Assembly (NCBI GenBank): GCA_907165275.2
Contig: OU015659.1
Coordinates: forward strand, 1,344,501 to 1,408,500
DNA from: Zygaena filipendulae
Taxonomy: Eukaryota > Arthropoda > Insecta > Lepidoptera > Zygaenidae
Direction: 5' to 3'
DNA: 64,000 nucleotides
In this document: positions 53,440 to 62,984 of the stretch, one piece after another
Numbering within the stretch: position 1 is the stretch's first letter
Layout: each line of letters starts with the position of its first letter
Translations under genes and position numbers: made by a program
The notes under the pieces: generated by a model
Databases searched by the model: none
What the model saw: the letters and a program-made list of their open reading frames with translations, nothing else
What the model was told of the DNA's origin: nothing

Positions 53440-53610
53440 TTTTTATTATTGTGTTTGTTTGTTTGGTAATGGATGAACTCAAAAACTACGTAACCGACTT
53501 TAAAATTTCTTCCTCTTATAGGAAGCTATACAGTGTTTCTGAATGACATAGGACGCTTTTCATCTCGGAATTCCCGCGGGAACTCCGAAATTGACGCGGT
53601 TGAATTTAAA
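53440..53610 (+). mobile_element. Helitron-like element, decayed
   Basis: GTTTGTTTGTTTGG, then AAAAACTACGTAACCGAC and GGAATTCCCGCGGGAACTCC. The terminal CTAG is lost. Confidence 0.45.
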
Positions 53611-53867
53611 TGGGGACAATCAAATAGATACCTATATATTACCTACCTATAGAGTAGGTACACAAATGCGGATCGGATGCAATCGATAAAAACTTGAAAA
53701 TGCTTTTTCGCTTCGCTCCCATCTCATGTGATGTTTGAACCGTCTCATTTGAAATCGCAGCCGCGCCAGTAATTGTCTGGAAGAGTTTGTGCTCGCGGCC
53801 TATTTAACTAAAAGCATTCCCGAATTGCCAGCCCGGCTACGGAAGCGGGGTTACCGCGCTCCGGGTG

Positions 53868-54035
53868 GATCCACGCTCAGAACACAGAATAGATAAAAGG
53901 GACAAGTGGGACAACTTAGTTAAGTATGGAAAAAAATTAAAAACCGGTGCAGCCGGACGATTGTCGCACCCAAAACTTATTCATCATGCACGCATAAAAA
54001 TATTCGTTGACGTAACGAAACGTACAAGACGCAAT
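53868..54035. repeat. Dispersed repeat, same family as 14690-14915
   Basis: AATAGATAAAAGGGACAAG...CAACTTAGTTAAG and TCGCACCCAAAACTTATTC match the copy at 14690 in order. This copy is uninterrupted. Confidence 0.45.
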
Positions 54036-54049
54036 TTGGTAACTAAAAC

Positions 54050-54303
54050 TACCTGTCGCCCGCGGTTTCACCCGCGGTAATTTCAGAGTTCCCGCGAGAA
54101 TTTCTGGATAAAATTACCTAAAATCAAAATCAAATTTAATATAGATATTACTTAGGATCGATTGGTTTCCCTTATAATAATCGTCAGTTTATGCCCTTTT
54201 CTGTATCCCTGACATCGTGTGTACAACATTTCATGGTGATCGGTCGAGCCGTTAAAACGTGAAAGCTTAACAAATAAAGAAATCAATACTGTTATAAAAG
54301 TAG
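54050..54303 (-). mobile_element. Helitron-like element
   Basis: CTGTCGCCCGCGGTTTCACC at the 3' end and GTTATAAAAGTAGGG at the 5' end. About 70 bp of unrelated AT-rich DNA interrupts the middle. A plus-strand fragment (54308-54385) follows. Confidence 0.55.
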
Positions 54304-54439
54304 GGAAAAGTTCTTGTTTGTTTGTTACGCTTTCACGCTTCAACGGCTCAACGGATCATCATGAAACTTTGCATATCCGTATAGTAAATAAATAAACTCG
54401 CATCGCATTTATAATAACATAGAAAGGATAATTGGCATG

Positions 54440-54545
54440 CCAATAAAAGAAGTTTTTGGAAAGTAAGAGCACTTGCCTAAATTTTGTTGCAACTGTGGCC
54501 CACGTGCCCTATGTCTTCTCTAGTTAATTTTTTCTCTGTGCTCGG
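54440..54545 (+). repeat. Short dispersed repeat shared with 15446-15530
   Basis: AAAAGAAGTTTTTGGAAAG... TGTGGCCCACGTGCCCTATG, then CTCTAGTTAATTTTTTCTC. Confidence 0.4.
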
Positions 54546-54752
54546 AACAGTGAGACCAATCCCGTGTCTTCGAGGTGCAAAATAAAAGCGCTCGGTCCAT
54601 TCACTTTGGAAATTAGATCCGCCTCGAATTCACAATTAGATGTGCGCAGAATCATTTGAGGAACATATTCCTATTCATTGATGTGAAAACTTTTTACATT
54701 CGCAGATTCACAGTTCCATACAAATGTTTTTAGAAAAAGTAAGTAAGAAAAC

Positions 54753-54787
54753 ACACTGGTGAAGCTATTCATTAGCTTCGCCAGTGT
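54753..54787. repeat. 15-bp hairpin
   Basis: ACACTGGTGAAGCTA pairs with TAGCTTCGCCAGTGT around TTCAT. The single non-Watson-Crick position is a G-T. Confidence 0.75.
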
Positions 54788-55085
54788 CGATAAAATCAAC
54801 TGTAGGAAAATGTTTGATGGAGTAAGCAAAATTCGTACTTATGCAATACGATACAACGCCCACACGCCAAACTGTGTAAAGGTTTTTTGTGGGCGGATAT
54901 TTCTGCGTCTCTGGTTGTGTATCTTGGGAGTTTAGTATTCAAAATTGTCATTTTGGTATGTTCAGATGACATTTTTAATCTTAAAAAAATATTTTGAAAA
55001 ATTATAGAAAAAAATATTTTACACCTAAAATAAGATTCTAATTTCAAGACATTACAGAGTGCACAGTTAGAGGAAGAAGAGTTCT

Positions 55086-55413
55086 AATAGGCTAGTTTCC
55101 TGGGTAAAAAAATCGAAATTCTATTTAGTCCGTCAGTTAGATAACAAAAAAATAAAAGACACGTATTTTTTGCTTTTTTAAAATAATGGAAATATGCATA
55201 GATAAAGCGCATTAAAGTTTAGGGTGGGGGACTCGTGATGTCACAGCTCGCTATAACGTGCGAACAAACTGTAGCGAGGCGTGACGTCATGTGAAATTTC
55301 GACTTGATATATCTCCGTTATTTTTTGGTTACATAAAAAAAAAAAATACGTGTCCAATATTTTTTAATAATCTACAAAACGGACTAAAAAAAAATTTTGG
55401 AAACTAGCCTATT
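55086..55413 (+). mobile_element. CRE-MITE copy 6, full length
   Basis: Ends AATAGGCTAGTTTCC and its exact reverse complement GGAAACTAGCCTATT. The octamers are GTGATGTCAC (mutated) and GTGACGTCAT (intact). Length 328 bp. Confidence 0.85.
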
Positions 55414-55838
55414 AACATACTTACACAAAAATTTGTTCTAAAACAACAAAACTATAGTACAACTCGTTTTCCGAACCCCGCCACAACCCGCGGCGCAGGA
55501 CTAAAGCGGAAACGACTACAGCGAAAGCCGTAATGTCCAATTTCATTTTTCCCAGCGGCTGTTATGTGCAATCATTAGTACGATATAAAAGGCTGGTTAA
55601 TGTAGGAGCTTAGTTTTAACACGTCTAGTAATGGCCGCGGGAGAAACGGAAATGGGAGGCGACGGGCGGTGGGGGGAGCGATTTCTTGCGGCACCACAGC
55701 TTTTAATGAAAACTGAGAACCACCCCGGTGTGGCCAGTGAACTGGCGGTTGCATGTGGATATACCTAAGTCACAGATAATATAATACTATACTAAGTCTA
55801 CATTATGTTGCGTTGTTAGATATTATTTATGTAATAAG

Positions 55839-56189
55839 AATGGGCATAATGCCTAAATTTTAATTTTTAGTCTGTCTTGTACCTATGTCCTATATTAAAG
55901 ATAAATAAAAAATATTGGACGCGAATTTTTCCTTTTTTTACGTAACCAATAAATAACGGCGACATATTGAGTTGAAATTCCGTGTGATGTCACGCCTAGG
56001 TACACTTTACACTTAGTTATGACGTCGCGACCTCCCACTCCTAAACTTTAATGCCTTTCATCACTTTCATCTATGTATTTTTCAATTACGAAAAAGTAAA
56101 AGATACGTGTCTATTATTCTTTTACTATGTAACTGACAGACTAAATAGAATTTTGATTTTTATACCTTTTACTTGTCATTATGCCCATT
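55839..56189 (-). mobile_element. CRE-MITE copy 7, full length, diverged
   Basis: Ends AATGGGCATAATG and CATTATGCCCATT are exact reverse complements. The two octamers have decayed (GTGATGTCAC, ATGACGTCGC). Length 351 bp. Confidence 0.8.
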
Positions 56190-56367
56190 GCCGACATCGG
56201 CCTGTTACATTCCGGGTCTGTGGCCATTCAACCTTTTCTAAAATAAATAATAATAAGTAGGTACCTACTTAAGGTTGTTCAAAAATCAATGTCTAATAGG
56301 GAATTTTAGTGTTTATTTTTTATTATTATTTTATAAACCTTTATGTATTAGTAGTATAATAGCATTA

Positions 56368-56555
56368 TCTTAATATATATAAATCACGTGTCACGTTGTT
56401 TGTCCGCGATGGACTCTGAAACTACTGAACGGATTTTGATAAAATTTTGTAACCATTTATAATATGGTCCAACTTAAAAGATAGGATAGTTTTTATCCCG
56501 GAATTCTCGCGGGAACTCCGAAATTTCTGCGGATGAAATCGTGGGGGACGGCTAG
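56368..56555 (+). mobile_element. Helitron-like element, Hel-B type, complete
   Basis: TCTTAATATATATAAATCAC to GGGGGACGGCTAG, with the hairpin GCGGATGAAATCGTGG. Confidence 0.8.
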
Positions 56556-56799
56556 TTCTTTTATAAATGTCTTTAGTACTTTCAGAGAAATATGACTCTT
56601 TAAAAGTTCAAGTTAGACAAGGAAAGCGCTAGTCCTATGTAACGCCCTAACACTGCCATACACAATTTCGTTTTACAGAGACAGACATAGTCAAAATTAA
56701 ACAGTATATAACTATTTCATTTTTTAATCAAATCTATTGATTTTGTCGCTTATGTTACCTGTGCTTATCCATGATATTTTCGAGTGTAATTATTGGATA

Positions 56800-56998
56800 C
56801 TAGTTGTGCCCCGTGGTTTCATTCGCGCTAATTTCAGAGTTCCCGCGGGAATTCCGGGATAAAAAGTACCCTATGTGTTAATCTGATGTATAAGCTATAT
56901 TACTGTACAGTTTCATTTAAATCCATCCAGTAGTTTTTGCGTAAGGGAAGAGTAACAAACATCCATCCATCCATACATTCTCAATTCCAACAACAGTG
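56800..56998 (-). mobile_element. Helitron-like element, Hel-A type
   Basis: CTAGTTGTGCCCCGTGG; the body has TATAAGCTATATTACTGTAC and repeated CATC units. The 5' TC end is not clear. Confidence 0.65.
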
Positions 56999-57267
56999 AA
57001 ATAGCCTATTGTCGCTCGTTCTGCAGCCCCAAACGAGTCAAACAGTAGGGAAATGGGATAACACAGGATGGCTTGTGTTACCCGGTCCGTATAAAGCGCG
57101 GCACGCACTACCAACTGGAGTGGCTGTTAGCTTGCACCGGCGCGGCGGGGCAGCCGACTAAGTGGTGTTTTACCGGCCGTCCCTTATCTCTTATCTCTTA
57201 TCTAATGAACACATGGACACGTTTAGTGCTTGCAAACGAATGTTTTGATATCACTTTTATATTAAAC

Positions 57268-57692
57268 TGGCTGTTCTCTATACCTAGTCCCATCCGCGTC
57301 AATTGCGCAGTTCCCGGGGGAATTGAAGATAAGTGGACATAGTGTGTTAACCCACACTGGACAAATTTAGAGTAAATCGTGTTTTAAAAGAATAGCGCCA
57401 TTTTGTGTCAACATTTTTTATGTTAAATATTCAGTTACATATTTAAGCAATGTAATAAGGTGAACACGTAATTAAAAAACGTTCCCTAACTCTTAATAAA
57501 TCGTTCTGAATCAATAACTTAAGTTTGTGGGTTACATGTTATTGCTTATCTGCGTCCAAGTAATACTTCTTATGTCCTTCTTTGTACCACTGAAAACGTG
57601 TATTCAAAATTTCATGATGATCGGTTGAGTCGTTAAGGCGTGAAAGCGTAACAAAGAAACAAATTAGACTTAGATTCGCATTAGTAAGGACT
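57268..57692 (-). mobile_element. Helitron-like element split by an M236 MITE
   Basis: The 3' part (57268-57334; CGCAGTTCCCGGGGGAATTG) and the 5' part (57558-57692; TATGTCCTTCTTTGTACC to TTAGTAAGGA) lie on either side of the MITE at 57335-57557. Confidence 0.65.
57335..57557. mobile_element. M236 MITE copy 5
   Basis: 223 bp, with AAGT directly repeated on both sides. It lacks 12 bases of the left inverted repeat (GGACATAGTGTGTTAACC). It lies inside a Helitron. Confidence 0.9.
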
Positions 57693-57699
57693 AGATGTT

Positions 57700-57840
57700 T
57701 CCTGCTGTTTCAACCAGATCAATTTACTACGTATAATTAAGTTTTTTTATTTGTTAGTTTTGGTTACGCTTTCACAGCTTAACTACTGAACCGTTCATCA
57801 TGAAATTTTGCATACACGTTTTCAGAGGCAAAAATTTGTT
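57700..57840. mobile_element. Helitron-like fragments
   Basis: A decayed 3' part (CTGCTGTTTCAACCAGATC) is followed by a plus-strand body (TTACGCTTTCACAGCTTAAC...ACACGTTTTCA). Confidence 0.4.
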
Positions 57841-57937
57841 GCTATTCTGAGGAGATTTAACATTAAGTTGTGGCAACACTATTATTTGGTCACCCGCTGC
57901 ACCGTATCCGTTTCCGTGTTTTGGGTGGGGATAAGGC

Positions 57938-57976
57938 TATAAATGCTGGTGTCAGGAAAAACAGAGGCATTCTCAT
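57938..57976 (+). promoter_or_regulatory. Candidate TATA/initiator core promoter
   Basis: GGCTATAAATGC starts its TATA box at 57938. GCATTC, near the arthropod initiator TCAGT/TCATT, has its A at 57969, 31 bp downstream. AAG|GTTAAT at about 57998 could be a splice donor. No coding exon was identified. Confidence 0.3.
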
Positions 57977-57999
57977 CATTCTACCGAATTGAGTTAAGG

Positions 58000-58380
58000 T
58001 TAATTTAGCCCAGGCTATTGTCAAATTGTGATATTTCTTAAGATAGAATAATAGTGTTAATTTCTGCAAGACTTAGTTTCATTTCAGTTCAAATATTAAA
58101 AACAATAACAAAGTTATATTTTTATAGAAAAAAAAAAACGGAAAAAACATTATTTTAAATAAATATTGTAAAATGTTTATCAGAAATTTGTAGTACCTAT
58201 CTGTGGTAAAACATAATTTCTGTTAATGACAGATTGCGGGTCACAACTCAGCTGTTATTAAGTTAACTTTAATTCATTTCATATATGGAGGTAACCGAAA
58301 AGGGGTGCTAAATCGAAAGTACGAAAATGTGCAAGATTACAAAAAACGTACGGGTGAAAGTAAATCGATTTTAGAATTCT
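58000..58380. other. AT-rich intergenic DNA
   Basis: Nothing recognised. Confidence 0.3.
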
Positions 58381-58385
58381 ACTAA

Positions 58386-58594
58386 TCCTACTAATATTAT
58401 AAATGCGAAAAATTGTAAGTATGGATGGATGGATGGATGTTTGTTACTCTTTCACGTAAAAACTACAGGATGTATTTAAATGAAACTTTACAATAATATA
58501 ACTTATACATCAGATTAACACAGGGTACTTTTTATCCCGGAATTCCCGCGGGAACTCTGAAATTAACGCGGGTGAAACCGCGGGGCACAACTAG
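58386..58594 (+). mobile_element. Helitron-like element, Hel-A type, complete
   Basis: TCCTACTAATATTATAAA to GGGGCACAACTAG with GCGGGTGAAACCGCGG. Three GGAT units follow the start, and TTACAATAATATAACTTATA is in the body. Confidence 0.85.
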
Positions 58595-58599
58595 TAATA

Positions 58600-59150
58600 T
58601 ATAATTTATTAATTATCATCTGTGTGTTAGTTTTTACATTTCAAATCATTGGGCAAGATCAAAAATTAAACAAAATTGCTATTTACAGCAAACATGATAT
58701 TTTGAAATTCCCGCGGCATGATATCCTATTTCCGCCTAACCTTGTATCTTTGTGTGTACCTACGTTAAAATTGCTTAAATACATCAAAGACATTTCCCCC
58801 CTGATGATATCAGTGCTTCAGCATAAATAAAACAGTAGATAATTAAAAATTAATCTGCACTGTCGCACGAGCCCTCCGGCACTACGTACACGGTATACGT
58901 ATCATGATGAAACGTAACGCAAGTCAGACTAGATATTCCCGGGTTTTGAATTGTGTAAACATACGTCGCGATATGCTGTAGAACGGATCGAAATAATAGA
59001 ATATCCTTTTTTAGGTGTTCTGTTAATGTTATTTTGTTTTTGTTAAACTACTCGATATTTATTTTGCAGAATAATTATGTGCAAGAATCACATGTTATAA
59101 AATCTAAATTGGTATTCTACCACATAATGCCTACTAGTCTCTATCTCTAC
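58600..59150. other. Intergenic DNA
   Basis: Nothing supported. A 68-codon frame at 58624-58830 has no motif. Confidence 0.3.
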
Positions 59151-59151
59151 T

Positions 59152-59355
59152 TCCCTAGTATATAATTTAATAAATGCGAAAGTAACTCTGTCTGTCTTTC
59201 TGTTACGCTTTCACGCCTTAACGACTCAACCGATCATCATGAAATTTTGTACACACGTTTCAGGGGTACAGAAGAGGACGTAGGGTACTTTGTATCCCGT
59301 AATTCCTGTGGTGATCTCACAAATTTCCACGGGTGAAACCGCGGGGAACAGCTAT
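59152..59355 (+). mobile_element. Helitron-like element
   Basis: AATAAATGCGAAAGTAACTC to CGGGTGAAACCGCGGGGAAC and GCTAT, with the terminal CTAG lost. Confidence 0.65.
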
Positions 59356-59359
59356 ATGT

Positions 59360-59805
59360 AAATAAATAAATAAACATCGAAATCAGATGAAACGTGACGG
59401 AAATATTGAGTTGAAGCAATAGAGGAACACTGTATTCTCAGAAGGCGTTTAAAAAAACCGCAGCGATCGCATCCGCTAAAACCGCCCGTACGTATCTCGT
59501 ATAAAAAGCATAGATATATTATAACGGCTCGTGCGTCTACCCGAATTTATATTCAACAACTAAAAAGCCATTTATTTCCCACGCGAAAGATAAACAGAAC
59601 GGACGTGACGTGTCACAAAAAACGCGCGAAACATAGAGAAATATGCGCGCGTTAATCCGCAAAATGTAAAAGCGGGGAATGCTCATGTGTCATAGCGGTT
59701 TCCGTTAACGAATGAGATTTTGTATTCACTACCGGTGCTTAGTGGCTGACACTGCGTACTGTATATGAGAATTTTTCAATATGCAAAGTGCTCAAACAAA
59801 TATAT
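59360..59805. other. Unique-looking, CpG-containing intergenic DNA
   Basis: No repeats or genes recognised. Less AT-rich than average around 59440-59740. Confidence 0.3.
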
Positions 59806-59807
59806 TT

Positions 59808-60043
59808 GGACATAGATAAGCAATAGTGTGTTAACCCACACTGTAGAAATTTTGATTAAATCGTGTTTTAAAAGTAGGAGCGCCATTTTGTGTCATCATT
59901 TTTTATGTTCAACATTTAGTTACATATTTGAGCAATGTAATAAGGTAAACACATAATTAAAAAACGTTCCCAAACTCTCAATAAATCGTTCTGAATCAAT
60001 AACTTAATTTTGTGGGTTAACATGTTATTGCTTATCTGCGTCC
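59808..60043. mobile_element. M236 MITE copy 6, full length
   Basis: 236 bp with ATTT repeated on both sides. Confidence 0.9.
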
Positions 60044-60196
60044 ATTTATGAGAGATCAGAAAAGTCCTTAGGTATTTGTGCACGCAAAAATTACTTGTTT
60101 CACTCGTTACCGGCTTCTTGCACGTCACACCCGTTGCATGCTACCTACAACTTCCTTCCCAACTCGTCTACCAATAAATATTTAAAAGATTAATAA

Positions 60197-60330
60197 CTAC
60201 TCGATCCCCCGCGGCTTCACTTGCTCTACTATCGGAGTGCCCGTGAGAATTCCGGGACAAAATTACCCTATTTCACTCAAGAATACTGGAGCGTGCTAGT
60301 AAAAGAATTTTTTAAATTGGTTAGGTTTGT
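60197..60330 (-). mobile_element. Helitron-like fragment
   Basis: CCCCCGCGGCTTCACTTGC, then GTGCCCGTGAGAATTCCGG and a CTCAAGAATACTGGAG block. Confidence 0.45.
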
Positions 60331-60448
60331 TCTCTTAGGTAATAATTATATCAGAAATAATAAGAAAGAAGAATAAACAGAAACAACACAATAATTTATA
60401 GTTACATTAGAAAGAACACGATTTAACAAAATATTTAAATATAAATTA

Positions 60449-60684
60449 GACGCAGATACGCAATAACATGTCAACCCACAAACGTAAGTTATTGATTCAG
60501 AGCGATTTATTGAGAGTTAGGGAACGTTTTTTTAATTACGTGTTTACCTTATTACATTGCTTAAATAGGTAACTAAATATTTAACTTAAAAAATGTTGAC
60601 ACAAAATCGCGCTCCTACTTTTAAAACACGATTTACTCAAAATTTCTCCAGTGTGGGTTAACACACTATTGCTTATCTATGTCC
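60449..60684. mobile_element. M236 MITE copy 7, opposite orientation
   Basis: 236 bp, left end AGACGCAGATACGCAATA, right end TATCTATGTCC. AATT is repeated on both sides. It lies 405 bp from copy 6 in inverted orientation. Confidence 0.9.
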
Positions 60685-60892
60685 AATTATGAGTATAGAT
60701 AAAAGGGATGTGGTGCGTCCCCGTGACCAAAACCTTCACTATCTCAGCATGCAGCTTACTATGAGTGCGGGCACCCTTAGCGCTGATTTTCAGTCAGGAG
60801 TCAGGACCGTCCGTGTCAGGAAGATTGACAATTGATTATACAGCTGATATCACAGTCTACTTTTTAATTAGGTAGGTACCTACATAAATCTA

Positions 60893-61199
60893 TCTATACT
60901 TTAATAAAATAGTAGAATCCGCGATTCTGTACATTGATTTTTTTTAACAAAAACTGACAGGGGACGATAAACGAAGAGTAATCAACCACAAAAAAAGGGA
61001 TTTTAAAAATCTTTTCTGTCTGTCTGTCTGTTCGCGATAATCTCCGAATCTACTGAACGGATTGTCCTGCGGTTTTCATAGGTAGATTAAGCTTAGCCTG
61101 GAGCTACATATAGGCTTTGTTTCATTGAAATCGGATGTCGGGGAAAAAAGTTGTTGTATAAAAACCTTTGGCGCGGATGAAACCGCGGGTCACAGCTAG
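60893..61199 (+). mobile_element. Helitron-like element, Hel-C type, complete
   Basis: CTATACTTTAATAAAATAG to GCGGGTCACAGCTAG behind GCGGATGAAACCGCGG. It has TGTCTGTCTGTCTGTTCGCG and CGGATGTCGGGGAAAAAAG in the body. Confidence 0.7.
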
Positions 61200-61331
61200 T
61201 ACATAATATTACCAATAACAGAATTTATTCAAGGCTTCGTAAATATCGCCGCTGTGGAAAAAATATGCTGAGTTGTCACATCTAACTCAACACAATACAA
61301 CGAAATTACCTCAATATTATTGTTACTTATA

Positions 61332-61562
61332 TCTTAATATATATAAATCACGTGTCACGTTGTTTGTCCGCGATGGACTCCGAAACTACTGAACGGACTT
61401 TGATAAAATTTTGCAACCATTTATAATATGGTCCAACTTAAAAGATAGGATAGTTTTTATCCCGGAATTCCCACGGGAACTGAAGGACATAGAGTACTTT
61501 TTTCCCGCAACCTCCGCGGGAACTCCGAAATTACCGCGGATGAAATCGCGGGGGACAGCTAG
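61332..61562 (+). mobile_element. Helitron-like element, Hel-B type, complete
   Basis: TCTTAATATATATAAATCAC to GGGGGACAGCTAG, with the hairpin GCGGATGAAATCGCGG. Confidence 0.85.
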
Positions 61563-61629
61563 TAGATAGTATTATATTATCTGTGGTATTAGTTAGTATA
61601 TATGCTTGTCAACAATTAAGTCAAGTCTT

Positions 61630-62060
61630 TTTGTACCCCTGACAACGTTGCATGTAAAATTTCATCGTATCGAAAGTGGCAATTATGTAACTTTTGTTTC
61701 TATAATTTTTCGGTTGCAATCAAAAACATCGCGTACGGCATACAATATTTAACGATCAACCAAAATAAACACACTTATCTTCAAAAGTTGAAACTGTCTA
61801 AACATGATTAATTTTATTAATCACAAAATCGCAATTTTTCCGATTGAAACTGAAATAATATGATAGCAATGAACCGTTAAGTAAAAGCGTAACAAACAAA
61901 CAAACAAAAACGAAACGCATTTATAGTACTACCATTATCAGACCTGTCTCTGAATATCTAAGTGTATAAACGAAGAATGCATTTCAAGACTCGCTCGGCA
62001 GTTACCAGGTGTACATAAAGTTATGTAAGTTTAGTTTAAGTTATTGTCGTGCCCGTACCG
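61630..62060. other. Intergenic DNA with Helitron fragments
   Basis: CCTGACAACGTTGCATG near 61638 and AAGCGTAACAAACAAACAAA near 61885 are Helitron body pieces separated by unrelated AT-rich DNA. Confidence 0.35.
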
Positions 62061-62580
62061 ACCGGATATATCCGCTCGTTCGCGCCCCGCACCGGAACAC
62101 TTGCTGCGCGGATATATTCCTGCGATGGCAACATCGAGTATTAGTATTGGGATAGCATAATATTATAAAATTGTAACTATAGAGGTGTAAACTGTAAAAG
62201 TAAATTTTATATTCGGAATCTATCACGACATGAGTGATGAGTGATTCCGGATTGCTTTATTGTTTAGATTGGCAGAGATTCACAGATTTTATGTGTGTAT
62301 ACTTACTTAGAGATTATATTTTATTAGCTCTGGAACTCGTCAGGTCGAATTATAAATGAAATAAGAATATAAACGTAAATAGAAAATAAATAAATAATAT
62401 TGCCCTAGATAAAATGTTCTCTTTGAACTTCCAATAAAAATGAACTACGTGTAAATTTATACGACGACGTTATAATATATCTAACGTGTCAGGCCAAATT
62501 ACGTATACAACAACAACCATTTGCTTTATGATATCTACAAAATTTTACGCGATCGACGAAGAGAAACTTGAACTTTATTT
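62060..62580. other. Intergenic DNA with a small CpG-rich patch
   Basis: The palindrome CGGATATATCCG lies at about 62062-62073 next to a GC-rich stretch to 62140. No gene recognised. Confidence 0.3.
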
Positions 62581-62585
62581 AAATA

Positions 62586-62705
62586 CTAGCTGTCCCCAGC
62601 GATTTCACCTACGTTAATTTCGGAGATCCCGCGAAAATTCCAGCATAAAAGTATTCTATATCGTTTTATGTACCCCTAACAACGTGCAGTATGCAAAATT
62701 TAATG
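62586..62705 (-). mobile_element. Helitron-like element, truncated
   Basis: CTAGCTGTCCCCAGCG, then TTCGGAGATCCCGCG and CCCCTAACAACGTGC. The 5' end is lost. Confidence 0.55.
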
Positions 62706-62749
62706 CAGTTTCAAAAGTATCTTAATTTCTTCTATGTTCTCCTGATGGC

Positions 62750-62980
62750 AATGATGGTTTTTTTTCTGAAAATTCTGCAAATATACTTGGAAGGAGTGGG
62801 GGTTCGTAAAGTCATTTTATGCAGGTAAAAACTGTACCTGCTTGTGACGTCACGCGATATTTTGACTCAACGTATCTCCATTATTTTTTGCTTACGTATA
62901 TAAAAAAAGAAAAAATGCGTATCTAATATTTTTTTATGAATCTACAGGACGGACTGAAAACAAAAAATATTCATCCTATT
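62750..62980 (+). mobile_element. CRE-MITE copy 8, internally deleted
   Basis: Outer ends AATGATGG and CATCCTATT are present. The left half of the body, including the first octamer, is missing. One TGTGACGTCACG remains at about 62843. Confidence 0.7.
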
Positions 62981-62984
62981 GTAA

